Source: Nectonema munidae
Taxonomy: Eukaryota > Nematomorpha > Nectonematoida > Nectonematidae
Assembly (NCBI GenBank): GCA_030549495.1
Contig: JAUIRK010000907.1
Coordinates: forward strand, 62,001-126,000
DNA: 64,000 nt
Reading direction: 5' to 3'
In this document: positions 22,561 to 33,881 of the stretch, in pieces
How the letters are laid out: each line of letters starts with the position of its first letter
How positions within the stretch are numbered: position 1 is the first letter of the stretch
Notes under the pieces: model-generated
Databases searched by the model: none
What the model saw: the letters and a program-made list of their open reading frames with translations, nothing else
What the model was told of the DNA's origin: nothing
Position numbers and translations under genes: made by a program

Positions 22561-22989
22561 CTTTTTTATTTTATTTGTCTTCTGAGTAGACTTTCGATAT
22601 TACTTTTCTTGTTTTAAGGTTAAGTCTTAGAATGAATATTTAAAAACTTTTTTTTTCATTAAGGTCCACTTCTTTGTTATAGTAAGGCACATTTGAGCTA
22701 AATTTGATCAGAGGCAGTAATGTAGCCAGCCATTTGAACAAGAGCCCATGCATTTTTGAGCGAGGCGAATATTTTTCATTACACATAACTATATAAGAAC
22801 TCTATAATTTAAAGCTTTAAATGTTTATCCCTATTAATTTCTATAACCAAGACTGTCGATAATAGGGGGGGGGGGAGGGAGCTAGGCCCCCTGGGATTTA
22901 TTTTGCCCATCTAAAACTCCTTTAAATATATAAATGTATACACTTCCCTATATTCCCCGCCCCATTAAAATCAGTTTGCCCCCGTACTT

Positions 22990-24899
22990 CAGGGGCGTAC
23001 ATCCTCAAAATTATTGGGGGGGGGGGCGAAATTTTTCTCTGGCAATTTTCAAAATTAGTGGTCTGGAAATACCACGGGAGAAAAAATATTCAAGCAATCC
23101 TTTAAAATAGAGTGTATTCAGCGCATACCTAAAGTCCTAAATTTATAAGACTACTTTATATTTTTTTACAAAATTGGTGAATTTAAAATCTATACTTCCA
23201 GCGAAAATATTTTAATTAAATTTGCAGAATATACACTAGTTTAAAAAAATTCAAAATTGTTGGGGGAAACAATAAGCTTTTTATTTGAAAATGAAGTCGT
23301 CTATCAGGCACATTACAGGAATTGGTGAAAGGATATTTGATTGATAGAGAAAACAACTGAAAACAAATAACTGAAGGTTGGAGAGTTTTATATGAGTGAA
23401 TGTAGTCTGAAGGCAAAGCGTCTACTAGAGACCCTGCGATGTTTATATGAAAAAATGTGATTGATTCAGGGTATAAAATGAAGTTATAATTGTGCAAACA
23501 AAAATAAAACAATAAATTAAGATTGCATTATTTCATTTTTCTCAGCATCATTCAAAAATAGTTTAAAAGCTTAATTGGTGCAAGCTACAAAAAGTAAAAT
23601 AACTTAACATTTTGCAATGATTTGCCTTTTATAATAACTTTTAAGGAAAAAAAGTCTATCAGAAAAAGTTATAGAGCTTCAACAAAAACTAAAAAATTTT
23701 ACAACATAACTTAAGTTTTTTGAAAACTAATTTGACGTATCCCCTATAGCATACTCTATGGATGGCATGACAGATTAGTTGAGATGATGGACTCAGCACG
23801 GAAGCTCTGGATTCGATTCCTCATCGATACGAATTTAAGCGGTACATCATGCCTTGTAAATGAAAACACACCCGCTGAGTTACCTTTTACTCAAAATTGG
23901 AAAATTTGCTACATAATTAACATAAGAGAGAAACAAAATAAACTAGTAAAGCAATTTTCACTATTTAAATTCACAGCTACATACCTGTCAATTCATAGAC
24001 CCATATCCTAAATAAATTTTCAAACAATTTATTTTACTGACTGAATATATGTGTACGTAGAATATGAAGATTATATAAGATGATTCTTTGTTTTTCTGTG
24101 TTACTAATCAAGGATGGTAAGATTTCGTTGCTAAAAATTTTAAAATTTAATTTTAAGCATATGCATTTCAGTACAGAGTAATGAATCCACCTAACTAATT
24201 CATTTGATGTGAACCAGGCTTGTTGACAATTAGTGAGATGAGAGGCGGAGAAATATCTTTTAGCATCGGATAGTAGGGGTGAAAAATTAATGGTATTGTT
24301 AAATCTTTGCATATTCAATAAATCTTTGAAGAAAGGTAACATCTACTGTTCTGCAATGTTGTAGGCCTTTTTGAAAGCAGATATTTTTACTTTTCAAACC
24401 ACACTTGATATTTTGCAAAACATTCCTATGTTATTTATCAAACATGAATTTGTGGAATCGTTGAGCCAATCATTTTGTTTACCGAACTCGAGTGCTTCAC
24501 TATCAGCGCAAGCTTCACTTGACGGGCTTAAAAAAGTGGGTGCTAACACTTCAGAACACAAAGGACACTTATCTTCCTTTTCCCCACCAGACTTTAATGC
24601 AGTAAAACGAAATTCATATTTACAAACTAGGCCTCAAAATCAATAAAAGAAAAAATAGTACTCAATTCAAAGACTAACTTGTTTATTCTTTTTAAATGTG
24701 ATTTATCGGTAAAAATGGCAAATGACGCAATATGGGTGCAATATTTTGCGAAAAGCGAAACTCCAGTTTGAAATCAGAATTACAAACAAGGTAATGACTT
24801 CATAAAATCTGTGCAGTTGTGGTGGGATTGAGATGAAGATAAATTTTGAAAATTATAAACCCCCCCCCCCCCTAAAAATTTTGAGGATGTGCGCCCCTG
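22990..24899. mobile_element. hAT-like composite repeat, 1.9 kb, inverted ends
   Basis: Left end CAGGGGCGTACATCCTCAAA then ATTATT and a G run; right end a C run then AAAATTTTGAGGATGTGCGC and CCCTG at 24899, an inverted pair of ~30 bp. Flanking octamers do not match (CCGTACTT, GTCGCAAA). The left 0.85 kb recurs, inverted, at 62685-64000, and its first ~240 bp also at 61770-62007. It includes a tRNA-Leu-like promoter at 23762-23830. No transposase is encoded; open frames in it (for example 24371-24646) have no known domain. Confidence 0.6.
23762..23830 (+). repeat. tRNA-Leu-derived pol III promoter-like segment
   Basis: TGACAGATTAGTTGAGATG resembles a tRNA A box and D arm, GATGGACTCAGC resembles the anticodon arm of tRNA-Leu(CAG), and GGATTCGATTCC at 23809-23820 is a B box. 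Spacing fits a tRNA. The second copy, on the minus strand near 62725-62682, keeps the A box and anticodon arm but ends at GGACTCAGC. It is SINE-like, not a working tRNA gene: the acceptor stem does not pair. Confidence 0.5.
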
Positions 24900-25569
24900 G
24901 TCGCAAACATTTTTTAAAAGTCTTTTTTAGCTAGAAGTAAATATTTTAAAGCTATATATTTAGGTTTGGGTTAAAATTTTTTTCGAGCATTTAGGTTACA
25001 TTTAACATTTTGTAAACTAAAGTTAATTGCAATTTTTACCTCGATGATTCACGAGAGTTTTATAGAACCCCTGAAATAAAGTCTAAAAAATAAAAAGTAG
25101 AGTTTTTCGTCATTGTAACATTTATAATGGGATTGTATTCAACCTTTTTAGATACAAAACAAAGTTTTTTAACTTGATCTGTTGGATTAACAAATTGTAG
25201 AGGGGAGCATGAAAGCATTTTGTTTGCTGATAACAATGTCGATTTCGGAATGTGTATGTGTGACAATTAGTTACATTCAATATTGTATCCGATAATCGAG
25301 TGCTTGTTAAACGAGGTCTGAATGTATTACCAAAGAGTCTTGTAATACAAGACTTGGAACAATAAATATTTGAGAGGCTCACCCTTTCCTCCCTAGAAAT
25401 TTACAAAAGAGATCATTTTTAAAGTCATGGTAAAACCTTCACTTGGTTATATATCTATCGATAAGGTTTTTTGTTACGCATGCAGTTGTTTCAGTACTAG
25501 AACTGAAGTTTCAATAACTGGTGAAAAGCAATAAGGAGAGATAAAGATTTAGTAATTTTTATAGAAAAT
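24900..25569. other. A+T-rich intergenic DNA
   Basis: No gene, RNA or repeat structure supported. Confidence 0.45.
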
Positions 25570-26105
25570 AAAAAAGCATGGATGGATGGCGGCAAATTTA
25601 TTCTGTCTAGATACACACATACAATGTTATGGAAAAGTCTGGAAAGTTTTGAAATTTGTGATAATAGTGGCTGGAGAGATGATATGAAGTTTCTATATCA
25701 TGTGGGCACTTCATTTAAATTTTTCAAGGAAAGAGGCTACCTACCATGTATAAAATTCCAGAAAATTTCAAATATTTGTAAAGCCAGATGGAACTCAAGA
25801 GCCATTTTAACTCTTCTTTTTTTTTTTGATGATAGAAGTAAGAGAACACTTGCAATCATGCAACTTTATATCATGTTTGGGCGGATTATTGGTTTAGTGA
25901 TCAAATTTATAAAGAAAAAAGTTATTCAGAGTTATTTCAAGCGTTGCAGCCATACAAAAAAGCTCTAAAATACTTAACAACACATTGGACTCAGGAGCCG
26001 TCAAAGTTGAAAATTAGTAGAAGCAATCAATGTTGCGAACGAGCGATCAAGGTCTTGCAAGAACAAAGCAAATTTGTCTTTATGCTTATTCGCTTCTGAT
26101 GACTT
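25570..26105 (+). pseudogene. fragment of a second uncharacterised multi-copy family
   Basis: A 128-codon frame from 25582 includes FKERGYLPCIKFQKISNICK then ARWNSRAILTLLFFF, and a second frame continues DYWFSDQIYKEKSYSELFQA, then THWTQEPSKLKISRSNQC and CERAIKVLQEQ to about 26090. The motifs ARWNSRAI and RSNQC-ERAIK are ones I recall from repeated unnamed insect and other invertebrate proteins; function unknown to me. The N-terminal part is missing and there is at least one frame change. It may come from an unclassified transposon. Confidence 0.5.
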
Positions 26106-26477
26106 AGACTACTAAACTTCAAAACTTTTCTTTTTTAAAGTTTTTTTAAATGAAGTTTAATAAATTTTTAAAAACTTCTTATATTTTTTTTAATATTTGT
26201 CATTTTTTCCAATTTGTTTCATGCTTTGTGAAAAAATAATTCAATACAAAGCTTGAAGTCTGCCTATGGGTGACATTTTTGAACGACTTAGCAATAAAAG
26301 TTCACCCAATAATGACACAGGAGTATAAAACTCAAAAAAGTTGTATCCCTAGAGACCATATTTCTTTGTCCCATCGGTGGCCCGTTTAGAGAAGTAATGA
26401 ATAAAAAAATAAGTATTTTGTCTAATTAATCAGGAGGCGTGGGCAATCTTGCTCGTTTGACAAATATATCTCTAGTT

Positions 26478-26808
26478 CAGGGGTCCTCAAACTTTTTAAG
26501 CCGTCGACCCCTTCATAGGTTATTTGCTTTCTCCTCGACGTTCCAAACAAGTTTAATAAAATATGAAATCATTTTTTCCATTTCTAATGATGAGCAATAA
26601 TATATGAAAATTTACCCTTAAAATAATATATTATTATTTGTTTATATACTAATACATAACTTTCATGACTATCTCCATTTTTTACTGTCTAAAAATCTAA
26701 TTGATTCTCCATAACATAACCGACCCCTTTCAACCTCTATGTAATCACCTACCCCTAAAAAATTTCATCGTCCCAGGGGGTCGATACCAATCACTTTGGG
26801 GACTCCTG
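26478..26808. mobile_element. hAT MITE, 331 bp
   Basis: Begins CAGGGGTCCTCAAACTTTTT and ends CACTTTGGGGACTCCTG, inverted with a few mismatches; GTCGACCCC and GGGGGTCGAT lie subterminally. Flanks CTCTAGTT and TCCTAGTT agree at 6 of 8 positions, an aged 8-bp duplication. Non-coding. Confidence 0.8.
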
Positions 26809-26816
26809 TCCTAGTT

Positions 26817-27339
26817 TGTCTACGAAATCTTGAAAAGGGATGGTTAAAATAAATGAGATGTTTCCATAATTTCAGCCAAGTTAGTAATTAAAAGAATTTA
26901 TTAGGCTAAAAATTATTACCATTTGTCATATAACAACTTAAAATATTCTTTATGAGTAAAACCACTTTCTGATATTCTATTCGCGGGACTAACCTAATTC
27001 TTCAATATATTTTCAAAATGAAACATATTAAAAAAAGCATAGTATTTATTTAAAATTTTTATGTCACATTTCATGATATTTTCTTTGTTTTCTATTTAGA
27101 TTTTCAATTTTTAATTTTGACAGTTTTTATATAATGTTTTCATTTTTTGAATAGAAATTTTAATCAAATTTTTTTATGCTTAATTTTAAAAAGTGGAAAC
27201 TTAAATTTCATACTTCTATAAAAATAAATACATTGATCGAAAAATATTGACAGTTAAATAGTTCAAAAAACTCCGTCCCGCGTCCTTAAAAATTTCAAAC
27301 AAGTGTGCAACTGACCCTGGCATCTGCAAAAGTAATGAA
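26817..27339. other. A+T-rich intergenic or intronic DNA
   Basis: Nothing supported. It adjoins the Ly6-like exon and may be intron of that gene. Confidence 0.4.
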
Positions 27340-27351
27340 CTATTCGCTTAC

Positions 27352-27545
27352 AATCACGAAGTAGTTGCACATGTCTCCAAGACAACAATCAATGCACCTC
27401 CAATCATCGAACCATTGATGTGTGCAACGCATTCCATTGGTTCGAGTAAATGCATCATCCCGGTCCGTTTCACAGTGGTCTTGAGTATCACAAGACTTTG
27501 AAATGTAGTATTGTTTATGCGTAATAGGCCCCGAGTGCTGAGTCA
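27352..27545 (-). CDS. exon of a Ly6/uPAR (three-finger) domain protein
   Basis: On the minus strand an acceptor (TTTTCTATTTCATAG) precedes a frame reading SKSCDTQDHCETDRD, then MRCTHQWFDDWRCIDCCLGD and MCNYFVI. The end C-I-D-CC-L-G-D-M-CN is the CCxxDxCN signature closing Ly6/uPAR three-finger folds, and spacing of the earlier cysteines fits. The exon can end at a good donor, ATT followed by GTAAGC, at 27352, or run on to a TAG three codons later. Such proteins are secreted or GPI-anchored; in insects relatives include the Quiver/Sleepless group. Signal peptide and other exons were not found in the window. G+C is higher than around it. Confidence 0.55.
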
Positions 27546-27550
27546 CTATG

Positions 27551-28042
27551 AAATAGAAAACACATTTTCAAAAATAAACATATCAAGTCTAGTCTTATAC
27601 ACCACACACAAAATACTAAGCTTAAAATATTGACCAAGCTTCTTGAACACTCAATTTTTTGTTAATAAAATGTTTTTTTAATTTTTGTAAGTCCACTTAT
27701 TTTTGGTTTTAAGTAAAGTCGATATACAGAGTTTAATTTGATTTAAAAAATTAAATTTTGATGATTTACTTACACCATAACTAACTCTTTTAAAACGGCA
27801 ACTTCTAGCTTATGAATTCTATGCTTTTATTTGAATAGTTTGATGGACATATAACTTAATTTCACATATCAAAACTTGTTAAAAACGAAATATATTATTT
27901 TAGATCAAAAAAACCAATCATAACTTAAAAGTTATATTGTCATAAACGGGAGCATATCTCACATCAAAAATACATTGAATTAAACTAAGTAAAAAAAAAT
28001 TAAAAAAAGCAACAAATTTATTACACGAAAAAGTAATTTTTA
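27551..28042. other. A+T-rich DNA downstream of piggyBac
   Basis: Probably holds the 3' end of the piggyBac element on its right side, but no TTAA-bounded terminal repeat could be identified. Otherwise nothing supported. Confidence 0.35.
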
Positions 28043-29740
28043 TTACTTTGAATGAAAAGCTTTAAAGCAGTGCATATGAAGGGCAACGTTACACTTGATA
28101 CATCTTTTTTTGCAAAATACGCATATTTTCTGGGTGGGGAGATTGCCAAAATCATGATCTTTTGTATCAAATCTAATATGACTGCTGGCTTTATTTGTGA
28201 AAAAAGAAATTTTAGTTGTTTTGTTTACCAAGTTTTGCAAAAGATACATGTTGACAATTTCTCGTACGAATACCAGTTGATCCAATGGGTTTTCTTTATT
28301 TAGGCAACTTTTTTTGTACAAGAACCAAGAGTTTTGTAAAGAGGCATGGAACAAAAATCGGAAATAAGGCCACCACCACTTTTTCAAACGTATGCTCATT
28401 TGGTATTGTGTAATATTTTGATTTGATCTGTCTACTCCACCCATCAATCGGTTATACTCCGCTATTCCATTTGGTTGTGGTATAACTATGACTTTTCTTT
28501 TTGAAGAACACCATCTTCTAACACTTTTCAAAGGCTTCACATCGAGACAGGTCGATGCCAGATTTACTACATTATTGTCTCTCCATGTTATGATAATTAT
28601 CTTAGAACGAGTGTCGTATCGATAATCTAAGCTACCCATATCTTTTTTGAGTAAAGATTTTTTACTAATAATTGGGCATTTTTGCATTCTATCACTTCTT
28701 ATTACACCTGTTGCATGAAACCCTTTTTTTCTTAAAAGTTCAAGCAAATGTAAGGAGCAGAAATAGTTATCCATCACAAGGTGATAATTATTTCCTGGTA
28801 AAAGATCAACAAATTTCATCACCACGCTTCCTCCTATTCCGAGTTCTTTGTTGTAGGCTTGAGACTTACCCGCATATGGGGAAACAGAAATAATGTACCC
28901 ATCTGAAGTGCACATGTCCAAGTCTTATACCCGAATCTTATAGGTTTTCCTTTCATGAATTGTTTAGAAGGATGCTTGCTATAATATTCTATCATTGACT
29001 CATCAATGCTAATAGATTCGGGTATATGACATAGAAATCGATTATTTATTTTCTCGTAAAATGACTTTATTTTTGCAAATTTATCACCTGGTTCTAGGCA
29101 CAAATTATCAGCTAAATGAATATAACTAAGGACTTTTTCAAAACGATTACGACTAAATGCCTTAGCTATAGCTATTATATGCATATCGTCTTTTTGTTGC
29201 CAGAACATTTTAGTTCTACAAACTGGGCTGTAGCCACTTATTATTAGAACACTTAAAAAAAAGTTTCAACTCACATATATCAATACTAAAATTTAAATCT
29301 CCGTTATCTCTCCTAGCATACAACAACGTTTGCTCTTGAATAAAATCCATAAATTGGTCATCGAAAAAAAGTTCAAAATACTTTACGGGAGAAAACACAT
29401 TTATGTCATCTAAAGTGCTTTGGATGCGTGAATCATTGTCGCAAGACAAAGCCTTTATGTCTATTTTTTCCATGATCTTGAATTAGGCGTTCTTTTAACT
29501 TCTTTTTCAATAAAAATATCATCCTCATTACCATATAACTTTAGTACCATCAACTATGTTCACTATTAAATTTGCAGTAGCATTCAATTGATTTCCCGAA
29601 AGATTGTCAATTGAAAATCCATGGTTTTCATCACCACTATCTCAATCGCTTATTATTGAATTTTATAAAATACATATGAAGATTTTTGCAGAAGAAAACT
29701 CATTATCATTTAAAATTGAAAATGCTTCGTTTACATTCAT
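28043..29740 (-). pseudogene. piggyBac-like transposase, nearly complete
   Basis: Minus-strand transposase of about 560 residues from an ATG at 29740 (MNVNEAFSILNDNEF, acidic N-terminus) to a stop at 28043. Long open blocks cover 29473-29216, 29208-28834 and 28921-28043. Catalytic aspartates of the family are all visible: SISIDESMIEYY, HLVMDNYFCSLHLLELL and MGGVDRSNQN. The C-terminus is a Cys/His zinc domain, CVFCKKRCIKCNVALHMHCF. The breaks are two in-frame stops and a frame change in the N-terminal 80 codons, one near 29212 and one between 28921 and 28834. Ends of the element were not identified; the right side is cut or neighboured by the hAT copy at 29826. Confidence 0.88.
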
Positions 29741-29825
29741 ATTCTAAAAATCTAAAATATTTACTCTTATAATACTGATATTTTGTTAGAACACTACCCA
29801 GATACTACTCACGCTACCCACACAC

Positions 29826-31051
29826 TAGAGCCCTGCGCGGGTTGTAAAAAGTTGTCCGCACCCGACCCGCCCCGCGCCGCATTATATCAATTTGCGCCCG
29901 CCCCATCCAACATTTTTTTCAATTTGAACTCGCATCCGCCCAGCATTTATCAATTTAACCTGCTTGGAAAAAAAATGATAATAGATATACTATATACTAC
30001 ATTAAAAAATTTTATTAATTTTTTTTATAAATAAAGTTTTGTCTGAAAAAAATTGTCTTAACACATTTTGTTATCTGAATAAACAAATTGTTCCATCAAC
30101 AATTGCAATAGTTCAACTTTTGAATATAGAATCACAACAGATTAGCCTTGGATTTTTCAAATTTGTGTTTTTGGCTTGTATTTTTTTAATTCGTATAGTT
30201 TGTTTTCTCATATAAAATAATTTTACAAATTTAAGAAAGCGTTAGTTTACCTCTTGAACTAAGTCAATGAATCCACCACAACCGATCGTTTCAAATGGTC
30301 TAAGATCTTTAGCTATAAAACGGACGCATACCAGTTTAATGTTTTCTTTTTTAGCTTTCGAAATAACTTTAGCATTATTCAAAACTGGCTTGATAGCATC
30401 AGTCAGTAAAGTTTGATTAAGATATATTTTGCACTTGTCTCCTAACAATAGAAGTACCTGTTTTTCTTCCACAATAAGCGAAAGCCTGAAAGCATACTTT
30501 ACAAACGACAAAATCCAAATCAGTGTTTTTTTCATTTTCCACGATACCAAACGTCTTCCATACCCCCAATTTCAATCCATTTACACTTTTTATTTTATAT
30601 AAACCAGATTTCAAATGAGATGAAACTTGCTGAGATGTTAACGTTGCCATTTAAAATGTGCGAAAGAAAACAACAAAAAAATGAATTATTGAATAATATT
30701 TTATAATGGATATTTCAAAAATATGACATTCTTATTATTTGATTTTTTTTCTCCTTCTTCTCTTGTGTACACGCATTAATGACGCTAATTAAACCTGCTC
30801 TATCTTTCTATTTCATTTACGATTTCACTTCATCATACACTATTTACTCAATGCAAATCTCTTTCCAATATACGTAACACATAGCAATAAAAAAATGCAC
30901 TCATAAAAGTAAATGCGGACAACCCACAGATTGTCCGCACTATATTAATAAAACCCGCACCGCCCCGCAAAAACGTTGCTGCGGACAACCCACGTCCGCC
31001 TCGCGGGTCCCGCAAAACCCGCGCGGGTTGTCCGCCCCGTGCAGAGCACTA
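29826..31051 (-). mobile_element. hAT element, internally deleted, 1.2 kb
   Basis: Left end TAGAGCCCTGCGCGGG and right end (reverse) TAGTGCTCTGCACGGG match at 13 of 16. Flanks CCACACAC and GCACTCAC agree at 6 of 8. Both ends are G+C-rich with GGGTTGTCCGC repeats, standing out from the A+T-rich interior. Only the N-terminal part of the transposase remains inside, on the minus strand, so it is a non-autonomous deletion derivative. Confidence 0.8.
30242..30650 (-). pseudogene. N-terminal hAT transposase (BED finger region)
   Basis: Minus-strand frames from 30650 read SSHLKSGLYKIKSVNGLKLG, then LDFVVCKVCFQAFAYCG, a BED-type zinc finger start (CxxC), and, after a frame change, KENIKLVCVRFIAKDLRPFE then TIGCGGFIDLVQEV, the conserved block just before the catalytic region of Ac/Hermes-like hAT transposases. 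The catalytic core and dimerisation domain are absent because of the element's internal deletion. Confidence 0.75.
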
Positions 31052-31318
31052 GCACTCACTCACTCATAAGATTTACTGATTTTTTGTATTTTTTTTAAAT
31101 ATTTTTAATGCGACCTGATTGTTGCTCTAACCGTATAGGTCGGATTAACCAATCATCACTGTATACGATTTTTTCAAAAATAATATTTTTATGTAAAAAT
31201 ACCTGACATTTAGAGTAAGGTGCATAAAAGCTTATAAGCTCCAATCCCCAAAACACATGAATATTTTGGCCTTAGAATTTCCTCTACACTTAGAACGCAA
31301 ATGTATTTTCATATAGAG

Positions 31319-31625
31319 CAGGGGCCGGGAACCTTTTTGACTAAAAGAGCCCAAAAAACACATATTTTAAAATCTAATCCTCTGAGAGCCATATATATTT
31401 TTAAATAATGATTACAACTAAATCGAAAAAAAAGACCAAGAATTTTAGAGAATAATAAGACTCTAAATTTATTTTAAACATTGTTTTATCGAAGTTATTT
31501 ATTAATAAGCAAAGTTTGCAGCATCATCAGCGTTCCCTTTATCCTGAAGGCCACCTGATTGATCTGATAGCCAGATGCAGTCATCAAAAGAGTCATGTCT
31601 GGCTCGCGAGCCATATAGAGATCTG
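31319..31625. mobile_element. hAT MITE, 307 bp, with exact 8-bp target duplication
   Basis: Begins CAGGGGCCGGGAACCTTTTT and ends GGCTCGCGAGCCATATAGAG then ATCTG. ATATAGAG lies immediately outside both ends (31311-31318, 31626-31633). Subterminal GAGAGCC/GGCTCGCGAGCC repeats are typical of short Charlie-like hAT elements. Non-coding. Confidence 0.85.
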
Positions 31626-31928
31626 ATATAGAGTAATCAACAAATTAAAGTCATATTATCAGGCGTAAAGAAAGACTTTTGTTTTAGAAACAAAGAAGAA
31701 AAATAATAACTTACTTTGGCATACATATACTTTGTATAACTTCAACTACTAGCTAGATAGAAACTTACTTCCAACTTTGAACACTTTTTTCAATCATTAC
31801 AAATATTATAAAATTCTCTTTCAACCCTAAACACAAGTAAAGTATCACCCTGAAATTCCTAATCAAACTTTCCAAGAACTATCTCTCAAACGTAACCTTC
31901 AACTTCATTTGAATAAATTTCTCATATA

Positions 31929-33114
31929 CTGTAAATCATGAAATTTTTGCGATATTCTTATTTTCGCAAAAAGCTGATATTTCGCGAAAATGTTTTAATC
32001 TGAAACATTTTTTCATAAAATTATATAGAAAGTATACGAGTGCTCGTGAAAAAAACACTACGCGAACTTTTTTTAAAGACATTTCTACTCTTATTCTATC
32101 GAGATAAAGAACGATTATCTTCCGAATTTCTCTTCCGATCGAAAGAGATAAGTAATATGAGAAAGATCATTCAATGCTCCATCCAAAACTCTACCAAGAA
32201 ACTTGATTACGTTAAAAACCGATGAATGTTAAAATACAACATCGCTAAGTCTCATTCAAATTTTCTTACGCATTCTGTCCCCTTTATCCTTTCTTTTCAA
32301 TTAATTTTTGTATTTTCTTCTACTAACACTTGAAATATTTTTGGTAGATTTGATAATCTAATAAAAATAAATAGGAAGATGGTAAAAAAAATTTTTTGAT
32401 GAAATTACCAAGTAGAAGAGTTATATTTCTCCTCCTCAAGGCTTCTTCATACACGACAAGAATAGGAGTGTAAGAAAGGGAATAAAGGAAGTATTTTTAC
32501 TCTTAAAATATTTTTATTCTTGTCTTGTGTTTGAAGAAGACTTGAGGAGGCAAAATATCACTACTAATTCCATCAATAAAGTTTTTCACAAGAGAAGTGG
32601 TTCTAAAACTATTTTAAAGTTTTTTGCATGGCGGTCTTTTTATACTATTTTAGATGACTCGCGGACACTTTTAAAAAAACCACAAGTAACATATAGGCTA
32701 CTGAAACAAGACATTTTTCGCAAACAAATATTTATTCGAAAATCACAACCCAAAAGATATTTATTCAAAAAATGGCAACCAATTACTATTCAAACAAAAT
32801 CATTTCTTGGAAATCAAGTACATTCAATGTGATGGGTGCATTTGCTTTGCCTTGGAGAGTGCAACTCTCATGTCATTTGTTGCTTCTAATCTGTTTCAGG
32901 ATTTTGTTTTGAGGGCGAGTAATGTGGAAAATGCAGTCTCACACTGAAAAGTGGTTGCAAATGGAATCAGCACCTTTAGAGCTTTAGAGATATTACTCCA
33001 ATTTCTACAGAACACTTGACGGAAAATATGTTTTGCACCAGCATCATTAAAACGCAAACTTTTTTAAATTATAGATTCACTAATTCAACTCCGCATAAAT
33101 TTCTTGATTTACAG
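31929..33114. mobile_element. TA-flanked TIR element, ~1.19 kb, non-autonomous
   Basis: CTGTAAATCATGAAATTTTT at 31929 is inverted at 33114 (CTGTAAATCAAGAAATTTAT), with 21 of 23 positions equal, and TA lies on both outer sides. TTTTCGCAAAAAG and TTTCGCGAAAA lie inside the left end. The interior includes a hAT transposase fragment on the minus strand, so the unit may be composite. Tc1/mariner-like by its TA target, but no DDE protein of its own was found. Confidence 0.6.
32828..32990 (-). pseudogene. hAT transposase C-terminal (dimerisation) fragment
   Basis: Minus strand reads VLIPFATTFQCETAFSTLLA, then LKTKS, a stop, NRLEATNDMRVALSKAKQ. This is the hAT C-terminal dimerisation motif, close to PFSSTYLCEVGFSALTRLK in ZBED5/Charlie-like proteins. 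Isolated fragment within the TA-flanked element. Confidence 0.7.
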
Positions 33115-33229
33115 TATATTTAAATTTTATTCTCAAAATTCTACAAATAGGCACATATGTCAAAAACATTTTACGTAAGCACTTCCATTTGTGTGTATGG
33201 GCGCTAATAAATGGACGGAGCTAGAATTG

Positions 33230-33340
33230 GTTGTACAACAGAACGCAGCTAGCAGTTACATTGTGGCGCCTTCGCCCCCTGAAACCGCTTTAAGGTCCCA
33301 TAGGGCATCGCGGACCACATTTTGAGAACCGCGGGTATAA
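33230..33340. mobile_element. hAT end relic
   Basis: ATCGCGGACCACATTTTGAG then AACCGCGGGTA is, reversed, very like the CAGCGGTTCTCAAACTGTGG ends of Charlie-type hAT elements. The opposite end was not found. It may belong with the C-terminal fragment at 32.9 kb. Confidence 0.35.
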
Positions 33341-33881
33341 TGTTAACATTTTTTAAACTATCTTAACTACGATGATGATTTTCACTATCACTAAGCAAAC
33401 AGGCCAAGCGCAATGTAGATGAAACTTTGCCAATCCCAAGAAAAAATAAAATGTTGGGTAAGTTTAGAAAAAATTACGATATCGTTAAGTGTAAAAAAGT
33501 ATTACTTCTATACTGCACTTCAGTTCTACACGCAGCTTGTGTTTCATTGGGACAAACTTTGACTGTCTTGATACATTTTTGCAAATTGTTTTCTTGATCC
33601 TTGCAGACGAAACAAGAGATGCTTTCTAAAGTCAAATCTTAACAGAAATTTAGTTAAAAACATAAGCGAATCAAATTATTCTGCTCCAACTTTGGATAAA
33701 TTATAGATTTATCTACAGAAATAGAGATCAAATTATGACGCAAAAAAAGTCAAGCCACATAAACACCCTGACAAATGATTTACATAAAATTTATGAAAAA
33801 ATAGATGATATAGCTGCCGATTATGATGCACTCAAATGTTACTTTAAATTCCCTTTTTGAAAAGATTATAGTTTAGCTTAA

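Noticed and set aside
23762-23830. Functional tRNA-Leu gene
   Set aside because: A and B boxes are present but the acceptor stem does not pair, and the copy at 62.7 kb breaks off after the anticodon arm.
24371-24646. 91-codon gene in the composite repeat
   Set aside because: No domain, lies inside a repeat, no exon signals that stand out.
22990-24899. Intact hAT element
   Set aside because: The ends pair, but flanking octamers do not match and no transposase is present; kept as a composite, non-autonomous repeat.
32527-32832. 101-codon Lys/Arg-rich open frame
   Set aside because: Low-complexity reading inside the TA-flanked element, adjacent to and partly opposite a hAT fragment.
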